Origin: Sabellastarte sp. h YS-2021
Lineage: Eukaryota; Annelida; Polychaeta; Sabellida; Sabellidae
Length of the DNA stretch: 64,000 nt
Assembly: GCA_964017235.1 (NCBI GenBank)
Contig: OZ024935.1
Coordinates: 5,518,001 to 5,582,000 of the forward strand
Direction: 5' to 3'
A model generated the notes under the pieces. That model ran no database searches and had not been told where the DNA came from. It saw only the letters and a list, made by a program, of their open reading frames with translations. Of the stretch, positions 1 to 12,546 are shown piece after piece (the stretch's first letter is position 1; each line of letters begins with the position of its first letter). Both the position numbers and the translations under genes were made by a program.

Positions 1-350
1 TCAAAAGCAGCTATTTATGACCCCAGTTTGGCCCATAAGGGAGGGTAAAACTGACCGGCTATTTAGACTCTTCACATATGCTTTCCCAATAACTCTTAAT
101 ATAGTCTGAAGCTATAAAAGCAACAATAAAGGAGATAAAGGCAAAAACTCAAAATCGGATATTTTATGACCCCAGTTTGACCCATAAGGGGGGGGTCGGG
201 GGGTAAAACTGACCGGCTATTTAGACTCTCCACATATGCTTTCCCAATACCTCTTATTATATTCTGAAGCTATAAAAGCAACAATAAAGGAGATAAAGGC
301 AAAAACTCAAAATCGGCTATTTTATGACCCCAGTTTGACCCATAAGGCAC
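1..350 (+). repeat. About 150-bp tandem repeat in element A
   Basis: The segment beginning GACCCCAGTTTG recurs at 19, 168 and 326, giving a period of 149-158. Units share GGCTATTT, GACCGGCT and a run of G before GTAAAACTGACC. Confidence 0.85.
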
Positions 351-354
351 TTCA

Positions 355-1840
355 TTTGAAAAATTCAAAGATTTCAGCTTTATGAGCCATATAGCTTTAA
401 AGTGGCACAATGTCCATTAATTAGGTCTCTGTGGGCATTTTAGAATCGTTAAAATGACCTTAGCAATTAAACTACAGATCTGAAACTTTTTGGGGACATA
501 GATAACAAACAAAAGTTACATATAATGCATTTTGAGATTTGTCACACTTAGCATTTCCAAATTACAGGGCAAAACACAGAAGAAAATGCCAAAAAAGGTC
601 ACTTGGGTGAGTGTCTATGGTCGTCATACACAGGTTAAATGTCTACTAAAGGCCTTGATGTTTGGTACATGGAAAAAGAACATAATAATGTATTCCTAGT
701 TGAGATTTCAGCCCTGTCAGTCACATAGTTTAACAGTCACAGGGCTTAAAAGTGGCAAAAAGTCCAAATATTGGGTCTCTGTGGGCCTTTTAGAGACCTC
801 AATGTGACCTTCAAATTGAAGCTTCAGACTTAAAATCTTTCACAATCAGAGATTATACATAGAATGTATATCTAATATAGTTTGAAACTTCTCAGACTTA
901 CCATTCTAAGTTACAAGGCAAAATATGTAAAAAATGTCTAAGAAGGGTCACTCGGGTGAGTGTCTATGGTCGTCATACACAGGTTAAATGTCTACTAAAG
1001 GCCTTGATGTTCAGCACATGTAAAAAGAACACAATAATATTGTCCCAGATGAGATTTCAGCTCTATCAGTCACACAGTTTAACAGTCACAGGGCTTAAAA
1101 GTGGCAAAAGGTCCAAATATTGGGTCTCTGTGGGCCTTTTAGAGACCTCAATGTGACCTTCAAATCAAAGCTTCAAACTAAAAATCTTTCACAATCAAAG
1201 GTTACACATAGAATGTACATCTAATACAGTTTGAAACTTCTCAGACTTACCATTTCCAAGTTACAGGGCAAAATATGTGAAAAACGTCTAAAAAGGGTCA
1301 TTCGGGTGGGTGTTTATGGTCCTCATACACAGGTTAAATGTCTATTTAAAACCTTTACTTTTGGGGCACAAATAAGAAAACACATAGATATATTCCCAGA
1401 TGATATTTAACTTAGATGAGAGACATAGTTTGAAAGCTACAGTGCTTGAAAGTGGCAAAAAGTGCATAAACTGGGTCTCTGTGGGCACTTTTGAGACCTT
1501 AAGTTCACCCCTTTGGGTAAACCTACACCTTTTAAATTTACACCTAGTGCAGTTTGAAACTCATCAGAATTACCACTTCCAAATTATAGGGCAAAATATG
1601 TGAGAAATGTAAGAAAAAATCCCTAAGTGGGGTCCTTATGGGCCTCAAAGACAACTTTCTCCTCAACTTAAAGTCTTGATTTCCGGCATATGTACTAAGA
1701 ATATATTAATGTGTTCTGAGGTAAAATTTGAGCCAGATGAGCCTCATAGTTTGTGACCTAGAGGGCTCTAAGTGGCCAAAAGTGCAATTTCTGACCTTAA
1801 GGTGGCCATAAGTTCTTTATTATTGGGAGTTTAAGGTCAC
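355..1840 (+). repeat. About 350-bp tandem array, about 4 copies
   Basis: AACAGTCACAGGGCTTAAAA recurs at 732 and 1081, period 349. Later units are more diverged. Each unit has CATACACAGGTTAAATGTC and TTACCATTTCCAAGTTACA-like segments. Short open frames here (956-1156, 1400-1603) are by-products of the repeat. Confidence 0.85.
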
Positions 1841-1998
1841 CTTAAAATAGGGATCTTCCTTTGGGCACCCTTAACATGTGTGCCAAGTTTGGAAAAAAAA
1901 TACTAATTGGTTTTTGAGTTATCGCGTACACAAGGATATTTCTACGGCAACGCGACGGACCTGAATCCAATATATCCCCGACTTTCGTCTGGGGATAT

Positions 1999-2331
1999 AA
2001 TTAGCCGGTTTTAAATAAAAAACAAATTTTTGTAGTTTGATCTTTGACCCTAGCCAATAAAGTACTGAATCTCATGGGAATTTATATTTCCGGTTAAAAA
2101 ACTGAGGGAAGCAGCCATTGTTGTTTCCACTTGAAAGCCATGACAACTTAAGAATGTGATTGCTTTCTTTAAAAACGTTAATTATCTTAAGACTTTATAA
2201 GGTAGGTAATATTTTGGTGTACTATAATGGTTTTGGATGAAAAATCGATCTTTAATGTATGTACCAATGCGTCGTAATTTCAACACTCACGACCGACTAT
2301 GACCAAGTTGAGCCACGTCGTTACTGCACTA
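1999..2331 (+). mobile_element. hAT MITE, right part, interrupted by element A
   Basis: Closely similar over about 330 bp to 17043-17377 (ATTAGCC[A/G]GTTTTAAATAAA to ACTGCACTA). The left 120 bp is absent because element A ends exactly where homology begins. Confidence 0.8.
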
Positions 2332-2335
2332 CAAA

Positions 2336-2475
2336 GTGACTCTCATCAAGGAAAAGGCCCTTCTTATCTAAGTTAGTCTCATCAATGAAAGTGCCCATCT
2401 GATATATGTTAGCCTATTTAAGGAAAAGGCCCAGCGGATATAAGTTACTCTCATCAAGTAAAAGGCCCAGTCTAT
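2336..2475 (+). repeat. Short degenerate tandem repeat
   Basis: Four diverged units around CTCATCAAGGAAAAGGCCC, about 35-45 bp apart. Confidence 0.6.
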
Positions 2476-3964
2476 GTAGTATAAGTGAACATTGCACTTT
2501 TGTCAGATATTTACTTTTTCACATTAAAGATGTTTAATGACCAACTGGCCTACAATAACAATGACAATCCAAAATCAAACGGCTTTCTTTTCACATGTTT
2601 ATTCATGCTGACAGTACACCACAGAATATCTCTGAAATTATTCAAAGCTCAACTGTACAGAAGCATAACATGTATAATATTCATAAGTACTTCAACAGCC
2701 TTGCAATTTAAGTAAGCGTAGCTACTGTTGCATTGTTGTTTTATTCTTTGGAAAAATAAATAAACTACATTATAATTGAGATTACCAAATAGGGATAAGA
2801 AACCCATGGACAGACACAAGTAGAAGTTTAAGCAATGGCACTCTTGACAAACAGAGAACTGCACTGGGGCTACAAGTCCTAATATGGTCCTCTCAAATAT
2901 GTTACAATCTTCAAGTATATACACATTCAAACATCTAGGACTTGGAGACAGTCCTCTGTAACTCACATCTGTTAAAATGACAGATCATGTATTGAGTCTG
3001 TGGAAAAGGCCTCTATTGTGTTTACAACACTGAGTACATAGACAGTATATGTTAACTTTGTGAATTTAACAACGCCTCCTTGCCAAGTTATTTTAATGAT
3101 TGATAATGATGGACAGGTTCTGATACTCTGTGAGTACAATGGATTAAATACAAGGTACAGTACCTACAGTTAAACAGTTTATGTAATGAACGTTATTGCA
3201 TGTATACTGATATGCTTTAACAAAATAGCCTATCTTGTTATGTAAGTTGTAGAAACTATAAAGGATTATATAATTGATATACTGTTGAGCAAATGCATAG
3301 ATTTACAATGATTTAAGTCTAAGTCTAATGACTTAACTCTAAACTTTTGTCCGAGCTAAGCTTCGGCTTACGTTGTAATTTATGAAGAACTTAAGCCATA
3401 TCTTAGATAAGATTAGTAATGTCTTAGTTTTAAGTACAAATAGCAGTATGAAAAAATAATAAATATATACTATTTAGAACCAAGAAGTATAAAAGTACTG
3501 TCCCAACTGGACGTAAGACCAATTGTTAAAAGCATTCAATTTTCCATTGGGCGAAATTTGCTAAAATGAGATTCACAAAGGACTCCTTGCAGCTTTGATG
3601 TACAAAAATCTAAGTATATTTACCTAAAAAACTTTATGATTTTTGCAATGTCATTTAATGATAACAAAAGCTTACAATGCGTGATTTGGGCAGATTTACC
3701 ATGGCTCCAGCCTCTTTGATAAAACTTCACAGAAAATGTGAAAGACATAAAAAAAGTAGCAGCAATCAAACTTTAATCACACCGCTCTACAGCTTGATCT
3801 CCTCATGAGCAAGTTCAAAGGCACATAAAGTAAAGATCACAGACTAACGTGCATACATTTCTACTTTGTGACCTCAGGTAATAATGCTTCAGATGCCATC
3901 ATCACAGAAACGTGGCATCATAATATCCCCCATAATGTTCAAAATAATATCACAATAGAGATGG
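2476..3964. other. AT-rich stretch without recognised gene
   Basis: Small open frames at 2485-2715 (+) and 2966-2649 (-) have no recognisable domains. No splice-consistent coding segment or structured repeat was seen. Confidence 0.5.
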
Positions 3965-3972
3965 AATAAAAT

Positions 3973-4292
3973 GGATTGGTGTCAGAAATGTGTAGACTGG
4001 GATGTCATCAATGCAAGACCATACCATATGGGACTCTGTGTTTTAGTAAACTCCAACTAAACATGGACATATCCTGTCAACGATATCGTAATGAAAGTCC
4101 CCCAATACATAAAAATATGGGATGAAAATGTACAGTTTCTTCAGAGTTGGGGTTTGTTTACAATTCTTTAAGTTTTCCTTCCCTTATATGTGCTGACAAG
4201 TTAAGTGGCAGTTGAAAAATCTTGTCACAGTATTTCACTAAAATGCTCCCAACACCAAGACACTGGGCCTAGGCCTACCAACCCAACCCCTA
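3973..4292 (+). mobile_element. hAT-like MITE, family 1, diverged copy
   Basis: Similar to 41358-41829 (AATGTGTAGACTGGGATG, then CCTACCAACCCAACCCCTA at the right end). Flanked by an exact 8-base duplication AATAAAAT (3965-3972 and 4293-4300), as expected for hAT. The left terminus is degraded. Confidence 0.7.
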
Positions 4293-4489
4293 AATAAAAT
4301 ACAATAATCTCCTCAAAATATTAGTCAAAAATACAGTGACTGATGTGAATTTTTACTTTAATAATTCAACATGAATCTTACCAATAAATAAATAAATATC
4401 CAAGTGTTTTCAAATGATTTTGTACAGTTGTCACAGGTAAAATGAATAATTTATCACAAATTTCTTTTGTCTTTGATTTCCTACCATGG

Positions 4490-4545
4490 TTCCCCAGAAA
4501 GCACAGGGCCTGGGTTCAATCCAGGTACAGGCAGATAATTATATT
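4490..4545 (+). mobile_element. SINE fragment around a B box
   Basis: GGGTTCAATCCAGGTACAGG matches the B-box part of the SINE at 51925-52238. The A box is not recognisable. Confidence 0.45.
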
Positions 4546-4919
4546 GACCTCAATAACCACTTAAATTGGAAAACGTAAATGAATTGACTCACCTCAATGG
4601 TAAGCAGTCACCATTGATTAATCAACAACACCTCTATACTTCCAAACACCAATTATATATTATGATAATACAATATTGCAAATATTCAGCATGTCCCAAA
4701 GCTGCAACCTTTCTATTTTTTTTGTAAAAAAAGTGAAAAAAAAAACAACTAGAGGATCGCTCGCAAAAAAAAAAGATAATGTTTTTGCATAGCAAAAACA
4801 AAGCGTCCCGAAAAGGCTATAAAGGTGAGTGCTAAAGTATTAAGAAAATGCTTCGTTTCTAGCCTTATACTGTTGTGGCAACCAAAGTCAGCGCAGTCTG
4901 CTCTATCTGGCACGGTTTT

Positions 4920-5160
4920 CAAGATATAAGCATTTTTGTGTTTTGCAAAAAATAAAAAAATTAAAAATGTCCGCTATATTTGGTGAGACAAAAATATTTT
5001 GAAAATTGGCATGGCTACTCTGCACAGATACCCAGCAGGTCCAAAATTTTGTTGATTTCGCTCCATATAGCACGGTTTTCGAGATATAAGCATTTTTGTG
5101 TTTTGCAAAAACTTTGAAAATTCAAAATGGCCACCATTTTTGGGGAGACAAAAATTTTTG
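4920..5160 (+). repeat. 169-bp repeat, left partial array (about 1.5 copies)
   Basis: Contains CACGGTTTTCGAGATATAAG and AAAATGGCCACCATTTTTGG, matching the units at 9074-10060. These copies are more diverged than the right array. Confidence 0.8.
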
Positions 5161-5251
5161 TCAAGACCACTGCCGCGGTGTGTATCTCCCGCCGAGCATT
5201 AAAGCAGAAGAAATAGCTTTTCCGAGATATTCACAATTTTTCATTTTCGTG

Positions 5252-8200
5252 TGTGAAAGCTCTTCCAAAAGTAGGTGAATGAGTTATTTGAGAAAAATTG
5301 GCTATCTGCAATACTATTAAGAGATAATTCACATTTACTCATTTTGAGTAGGTGAATAATTATCTATGGGTCTGAAACTTCACCAAGTGAAAGCTCTCCC
5401 AAAAGTAGGTGAATGAGTTATTTGAGAAAAATTGGCTATCCGCAATACTTTTAGAGATAATTCGCATTTACTCATTTTGAGTAGGTGAGTAATTAGCTAT
5501 GGGTCTGAAACTTCACCATGTGAAAGCTCTCCCACAAGTAGATGAATGAGTATTTGATAAAAATTGGGTATCCGCAATACTTTTACAGATAATTAGCATT
5601 TACTCATTTTGAGTAGGTGAATAAATAGCTATGGGTCTGAAACTTCACAGAGTGAAAGCTCTCCCAAAAGTAGGTGAATGAGTTATTTGAGAAAAATTGG
5701 CTATCTGCAATACTTTTAGAGATAATTCACATTTACTCATTTTGAGTAGGTGAATAATTAGCTATGGGTCTGAAACTTCACCAAGTGAAAGCTCTGCCAA
5801 AAGTAGGTGAATGAGTTATTTGAGAAAAATTGGCTATCTGCAATACTTTTAGAGATAATTCGCATTTACTCATTTTGAGTAGGTGAGTAATTAGCTATGG
5901 GTCTGAAACTTCACAGAGTGAAAGCTCTCCCAAAAGTAGGTGAATGAGTTATTTGAGAAAAATTGGCTATCTGCAATACTTTTAGAGATAATTCGCATTT
6001 ACTCATTTTGAGTAGGTGAGTAATTAGCTATGGGTGTGAAACTTCACCAAGTGAAAGCTCTCCCAAAAGTAGGTGAATGAGTTATTTGAGAAAAATTGGC
6101 TATCTGCAATACTTTTAGAGATAATTCGCATTTACTCATTTTGAGTAGGTGAGTAATTAGCTATGGGTGTGAAACTTCACCAAGTGAAAGCTCTCCCAAA
6201 AGTAGGTGAATGAGTTATTTGAGAAAAATTGGCTATCTGCAATACTTTTAGAGATAATTCGCATTTACTCATTTTGAGTAGGTGAGTAATTAGCTATGGG
6301 TCTGAAACTTCACCAAGTGAAAGCTCTCCCAAAAGTAGGTGAATGATTAATTTGAGAAAAATTGGCTATCTACAATACTTTTAGAGATAATTCGCATTTA
6401 CTCATTTTGAGTAGGTGAGTAATTAGCTATGGGTCTGAAACTTCACAGAGTGAAAGCTCTCCCAAAAGTAGGTGAATGAGTTATTTGAGAAAAATTGGCT
6501 ATCTGCAATACTTTTAGAGATAATTCGCATTTACTCATTTTGAGTAGGTGAGTAATTAGCTATGGGTCTGAAACTTCAAGTGAAAGCTCTCCCAAAAGTA
6601 GGTGAATGAGTTATTTGAGAAAAATTGGCTATCTGCAATACTTTTAGAGATAATTCGCATTTACTCATTTTGAGTAGGTGAGTAATTAGCTATGGGTGTG
6701 AAACTTCACCAAGTGAAAGCTCTCCCAAAAGTAGGTGAATGAGTTATTTGAGAAAAATTGGCTATCTGCAATACTTTTAGAGATAATTGGCATTTACTCA
6801 TTTTGAGTAGGTGAGTAATTAGCTATGGGTCTGAAACTTCACCAAGTGAAAGCTCTCCCAAAAGTAGGTGAATGATTAATTTGAGAAAAATTGGCTATCT
6901 ACAATACTTTTAGAGATAATTCGCATTTACTCATTTTGAGTAGGTGAGTAATTAGCTATGGGTCTGAAACTTCACAGAGTGAAAGCTCTCCCAAAAGTAG
7001 GTGAATGAGTTATTTGAGAAAAATTGGCTATCCGCAATATTTTTAGAGATAATTCGCATTTACTCATTTTGAGTAGGTGAGTAATTAGCTATGGGTCTGA
7101 AACTTCACCAAGTGAGAGCTCTCCCAAAAGTAGGTGAATGAGTTATTTGAGAAAAATTGGCTATCTGCAATACTTTTAGAGATAATTCACATTTACTCAT
7201 TTTCAGTAGGTGAGTAATTAGTATGGGTCTGAAACTTCACCAAGTGAAGCTCTGCCAAAAGTAGGTGAATGAGTTATTTGAGAAAAATTGGCTATCTGCA
7301 ATACTTTTAGAGATAATTCGCATTTACTCATTTTGAGTAGGTGAGTAATTAGCTATGGGTCTGAAACTTCACAGAGTGAAAGCTCTCCCAAAAGTAGGTG
7401 AATGAGTTATTTGAGAAAAATTGGCTATCTGCAATACTTTTAGAGATAATTCGCATTTACTCATTTTGAGTAGGTGAGTAATTAGCTATGGGTCTGAAAC
7501 TTCACCAAGTGAAAGCTCTCCCAAAAGTAGGCGAATGATTAATTTCACAAAAATTGGCTATCTGCAATACTTTTAGAGATAATTCGCATTTACTCATTTT
7601 GAGTAGGTGAGTAATTAGCTATGGGTCTGAAACTTCACCAAGTGAAAGCTCTCCCAAAAGTAGGTGAATGAGTTATTTGAGAAAAATTGGCTGTCTGCAA
7701 TACTTTTAGAGATAATTCGCATTTACTCATTTTGAGTAGGTGAGTAATTAGCTATGGGTCTGAAACTTCACCAAGTGAAAGCTCTCCCAAAAGTAGGTGA
7801 ATGATTTATTTGAGAAAAATTGGCTATCTGCAATACTTTTAGAGATAATTCGCATTTACTCATTTTGAGTAGGTGAGTAATTAGCTATGGGTCTGAAACT
7901 TCACCATGTGAAAGCTCTCCCACAAGTAGATGAATGAGTTATTTGATAAAAATTGGGTATCCGCAATACTTTTACAGATAATTAGCATTTACTCATTTTG
8001 AGTAGGTAAATAATTAGCTATGGGTCTGAAACTTCACCATGTGAAAGCTCTCCCAAAAGTAGGTGAATGAGTTATTTGAGAAAAATTGGCTATCTGCAAT
8101 ACTTTTAGAGATAATTCGCATTTACTCATTTTGAGTAGGTGAGTAATTAGCTATGGGTCTGAAACTTCACAGAGTGAAAGCTCTCCCAAAAGTAGGTGAA

Positions 8201-9073
8201 TGAGTTATTTGAGAAAAATTGGCTATCTGCAATACTTTTAGAGATAATTCGCATTTACTCATTTTGAGTAGGTGAGTAATTAGCTATGGGTCTGAAACTT
8301 CACTAAGTGAAAGCTCTCCCAAAAGTAGGCGAATGATTAATTTGACAAAAATTGGCTATCTGCAATACTTTTAGAGATAATTCGCATTTACTCATTTTGA
8401 GTAGGTAATTAGCTATGGGTCTGAAACTTCACCAAGTGAAAGCTCTCCCAAAAGTAGGTGAATGAGTTATTTGAGAAAAATTGGCTGTCTGCAATACTTC
8501 TAGAGATAATTCGCATTTACTCATTTTGAGTAGGTGAGTAATTAGCTATGGGTCTGAAACTTCACCAAGTGAAAGCTCTCCCAAAAGTAGGTGAATGATT
8601 TATTTGAGAAAAATTGGCTATCTGCAATACTTTTAGAGATAATTCGCATTTACTCATTTTGAGTAGGTGAGTAATTAGCTATGGGTCTGAAACTTCACCA
8701 TGTGAAAGCTCTCCCACAAGTAGATGAATGAGTTATTTGATAAAAATTGGGTATCCGCAATACTTTTACAGATAATTAGCATTTACTCATTTTGAGTAGG
8801 TAAATAATTAGCTATGGGTCTGAAACTTCACCATGTGAAAGCTCTCCCAAAAGTAGGTGAATGAGTTATTTGAGAAAAATTGGCTATCTGCAATACTTTT
8901 AGAGATAATTCGCATTTACTCATTTTGAGTAGGTGAGTAATTAGCTATGGGTGTGAAACTTCACCATGTGAAAGCTCTTCCAAAAGTAGGTGAATGAGTT
9001 ATTTGAGAAAAATTGGCTATCTGCAATACTTTTAAGAGATAATTCGCATTTACTCATTTTGAGTAGGTGAGTA
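5252..9073 (+). repeat. 133-bp satellite array, about 29 copies
   Basis: GTGAAAGCTCTCCCAAAAGT recurs every 132-133 bp. Each unit has TTTTAGAGATAATTCGCATT, then TACTCATTTTGAGTAGGTGA, whose CTCATTTTGAG core is a small palindrome. Variant units repeat at fixed spacing (see findings), so there is higher-order structure. No coding content. Confidence 0.97.
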
Positions 9074-10060
9074 AAATGGCCGCCATTTTTGGCAAGATAA
9101 AATTTTTTTGAAAATTGGCATGGCTACTCTGCAGATATACCCTGTGGATCAAAACTTTCGTCGAAATCGCTCTATCTTGCAGGGTTTTCGAGATATAAGC
9201 ATTTTTATGTTTTGCAATTTTTGCGAAAAATTCGAAAATTCAAAATGGCCGCCATTTTTGGCGAGACAAAAATTTTTTCAAAATTGGGATAACTACTCTG
9301 CAGAGATACCCTGTGGGTCAAAAATTTCGTCAAAATCGCTCTATCTAGCACGGTTTTTGAGATATAAGCATTTTTGTGTTTTGCAATTTTTACGAAAATT
9401 TCGAAAATTCAAAATGGCCGCCATTTTTGGCGAGACAAAAATTTTTTGAAAATTGGGAAAAGTACTCCGCAGAGATACCCTGCGGGTCAAAAATTTTGTC
9501 GAAATTGCTCTATCTAGCACAGTTTTTGAGATATAAGCATTTTTGTGTTTTGCAATTTTTGCGAAAATTTCGAAAATTCAAAATGGCCGCCATTTTGGAC
9601 GAGACAAAAATTTTTTGAAAATTGGGAAAACTACTCCGCAGAGATACCCTGTGGGTCAAAAATTTCGTCGAAATCGCTCTATCTAGCACGGTTTTCGAGA
9701 TATAAGCATTTTTGTGTTTTGCAATTTTTACGAAAATTTCGAAAATTCAAAATGGCCGCCATTTTTGGCGAGACAAAATTTTTTTGAAAATTGGGAAAAG
9801 TACTCCGCAGAGATACCTTGCGGGTCAAAAATTTTGTCGAAATTGCTCTATCTAGCACGGTTTTTGAGATATAAGCATTTTTGTGTTTTGCAATTTTTGC
9901 GAAAATTTCGAAAATTCAAAATGGCCGCCATTTTGGACGAGACAAAAATTTTTTGAAAATTGGGAAAACTACTCCGCAGAGATACCCTGAGGGTCAAAAA
10001 TTTCGTCGAAATCGCTCTATCTAGCACGGTTTTCGAGATATAAGCATTTTTGTGTTTTCC
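9074..10060 (+). repeat. 169-bp tandem array, about 6 copies in alternating types
   Basis: Unit: AAAATGGCCGCCATTTTTGG, GAGACAAAAATTTTTT, GAGATACCCTG, CTCTATCTAGCACGGTTTT, GAGATATAAGCATTTTTGTG. The overlapping 80-113 residue open frames at 9108, 9376, 9545 and 9714 are artefacts: they start one unit apart. Confidence 0.95.
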
Positions 10061-10451
10061 TTATTTGGAAAATTCGTAATGATTAATTAATCATTAATTA
10101 CTCGGCCATTTCTTGACCAATCAATGCCAAAATCTAATGATTTCCAGATTTTAATAGAATGAATGTATTTGCCAAGTTTCAGGTGAATTGATAAAATTGC
10201 TTTCAAGTTATCATCCGGACAAGCTTCCCCATTGAAAAAAGACATTTTTGGTCATGTGACCTCTCTGATTGGTTGAAATGTCACTGCAGCATATTCAAAA
10301 AAATTCCCCAAGGCTACTGCCTAAACCTGCCAAATTTGAAAAGAATCCGCCTAAATGTTACAGAGTTATAAGGAAAACAAAATGCGGAGCCGGCGGAGCC
10401 TGAAGCTCTCCCATACACAAACAAGCGTCCCTTGCGGGACGCTTAACTAAC

Positions 10452-10741
10452 CCTAGAAAGCAGAGACCTCCCCCAAAACACTAGAGTATTCCCATATATT
10501 GAAATTTCACCCCAATATTGATTATTTTTGGTGTAATCTAAATCACAAACCCAAAAGCATTGAAAATGGGGAATGTTATAACTTTGGGATTAATTGCGTT
10601 TCTACAGAATGATCTGGATCTTTTCCAAAATTTCATCAGTTCTTCCTTTGGTCTTTCAGAAAGGTCAGTTCAGTAGTTTTGGAGTAATCACGAAGACAAA
10701 GAAAAACACCCAAAAACGCAATCTCCTTGGCAGAGATAATA
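10452..10741 (+). mobile_element. Short HINE-like element F
   Basis: Begins CCTAGAAAGCAGAGACCTCC. It carries a tail-like segment (TTTTGGAGTAATCACGAAGAC) and ends ATCTCCTTGGCAGAGATAAT, a weak hairpin partly complementary to the 5' end. Directly abuts the end of element D. The ends were judged by analogy. Confidence 0.4.
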
Positions 10742-11375
10742 AGCCGTAGCCATTTTATGAAATGTGGAATGTAAAAAGGACACACCAGTGCCGCTCTCTG
10801 AATCGCTCATGCTTTCGTAAACGTCCCTCCGATATCTCACGTTATTGCTAATAAATTGCTAGAATGTCATTTCAATGTATACTTTCTCCAGTAAAACCCA
10901 ATAATCAGTCTAATTTGCTTATTTTTTTCCATTTTCGACAAAATTTTTCTTATTTTAGCTGTAATTTCACAATTTACTGCACAGAGATTTGTTTATCAAC
11001 CCACAGGCTTTACTTCCTGTTGGGTGTGTGCTAAAACGCGGTCACTCCAGATTCTGGTTGCTTTTTGGGGAACCCCCAGCTGCTTTTTCATTGTCGCAAA
11101 GCCCATTCCAAACTTTTGCAAATATTTGGTCACACTGCCCATGGGCGCGTCAGAGAGCGGACACGCTAATTATATACACATGCATATCCAACAGATTCAA
11201 CATTTCACCGAGTAGAGAGAGATACATACAACTTGGGGTGAAAATCTGGGCTGGGTACTGGTGTTGGTACTAACCGACCCAAATTAGAGTACCCAATGAC
11301 AGTACCTGTAATGCAAATATGGCGGCTGATTTGAAGAAATTTGTTGGTAACAAAAAGTCAAATATGTTTGTAAAT
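10742..11375. other. Stretch without recognised gene
   Basis: The open frames at 10989-11273 and 11024-11215 overlap each other and show no domain or codon signal. Nothing else stands out. Confidence 0.5.
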
Positions 11376-11856
11376 TAGGGATGGGTTAGTCTCAAACAGT
11401 GTGTAGACTGGGATGCCGGCAATGCAAAACCTTTCCGATTCCAGGACTTTGTGTTTTAGTACACTCCAATCAAACGTGGCTATTTCCTCTAAATGAAAAT
11501 CCCAAAATGCACACAAATATCGATACAAGTGTGCTGTTTCTTTAAATTTGTGGTTTGTTTCCAATATTTGCCGTTTTTCTTCCATCATTTGTGTTGACAG
11601 AAGCGAGATGGAGGTTATGGTGTCATAACTTATTTACCAAAATATTGCAGTTCTGACAACAAAATCACAAGAAAAGTCCCTAAACATACAAAAATAGAGG
11701 ATAAATGTGTACAATATCTTTAGATTTGGGGTTTGATTTAAATTTTTCGTTAAATTACACGTGTTTATAAGTGAAATGGCAGCTGTAAAATCTCCTCACA
11801 GTATTTCAGTAAAATGCTCTCGATACCGAGACTCCCGGACTAATGACCCAGCCTTA
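11376..11856 (+). mobile_element. hAT-like MITE, family 1
   Basis: Left end TAGGGATGGGTTAG, right end GACCCAGCCTTA. The interior is colinear with 41358-41829 (GGCAATGCAAAACC, AAATTTGTGGTTTGTTT, AAAATGCTCTCGATACCG). The target duplication is degraded. The 76-residue minus-strand frame inside is not a gene. Confidence 0.7.
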
Positions 11857-12546
11857 TAGAAATTAAGGACAAACACACAGTAGGTTGATAAAACTGACTT
11901 AAAATCAGATTTCATTCTTGTTGTTAATGGATACAAGTAGGCTGAAACTACGTGCCTTGAAATGTGGAAATAAAGTCTGGTCTGTTTGCATTTTTCGGAA
12001 CTGGTTTCTGAACAAGAAAATTCCGTAAGCATGTTTCACACTGCAAATGTCATAAGTTTACAAAATGTGTAGACGATTAGTGCTGCCACTCGCTAGTGCA
12101 TATTAACATCGAATATCACCCACGTTGGCCGACCGAGTACCGACATATGTCAACTTCATAAACTCATCTCAAAACGAAACTATTTAATTAAAATGTAAAA
12201 TAATATATTGTTTCTCACCCGAATACATCATTTTAGGGTCATATTTGTCCTTTTATTTCGGTTGTTTATGCATTATCAAACATAGGAACACTTTGAAAAC
12301 TGTCAGTATATTAAAACTAGATTGGGCCAACTCGGCGCCAACATATCCCCAGACAGGTCATCACTCACGCCGCAGGTTTTGATCGGGAATTTTTTAAAAC
12401 ATAATTACCCATTATTATATGAACTTCAGCACATCACTCTACTCTGTTTATATCTCCCCAAGGAAGATGGTGTATCCCCAGACGCCGAATACATAACTCA
12501 AATTATATTTTCAATCTTCCTGCAATGATAACTCTAAACCTATTTT

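Larger units (their letters stand above)
1..1998 (+). mobile_element. HINE-like element A with tandem core, 5' end outside window
   Basis: Tandem core followed by a degenerate tail (1860-1970) with CCAAGTTTG and GAGTTATCGCG, ending in a hairpin with arms ATATCCCC and GGGGATAT (1972-1998). The same tail and hairpin end element B, and a variant ends element C. The 3' border is set by an interrupted hAT MITE that resumes at 1999. Class (Helentron/HINE) is inferred from architecture. Confidence 0.65.
4748..10444 (+). mobile_element. HINE-like element D carrying 169-bp and 133-bp satellites
   Basis: Starts ACTAGAGGATCGCTCGC. A 5' subterminal AAGCGTCCCG (4801-4810) is complementary to the right arm of the 3' hairpin AAGCGTCCC-TTGC-GGGACGCTT (10423-10444). 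The tail (10310-10400) has GCCAAATTTGAAAAGAATCCG and AGAGTTAT. The core is 169-bp repeats, then a long 133-bp array, then 169-bp repeats. No transposase is encoded. Helentron/HINE class is inferred; Helentrons are known for asymmetric terminal inverted repeats and a 3' stem-loop. Confidence 0.65.

Noticed and set aside
5252-9073. Regular array considered as a CRISPR
   Set aside because: Units are contiguous 133-bp repeats without unique spacers, in an animal genome.
9108-9956. Overlapping 80-113 residue open frames with similar peptides
   Set aside because: They arise from the 169-bp tandem repeat, where each unit shifts the frame by one base; no gene structure.
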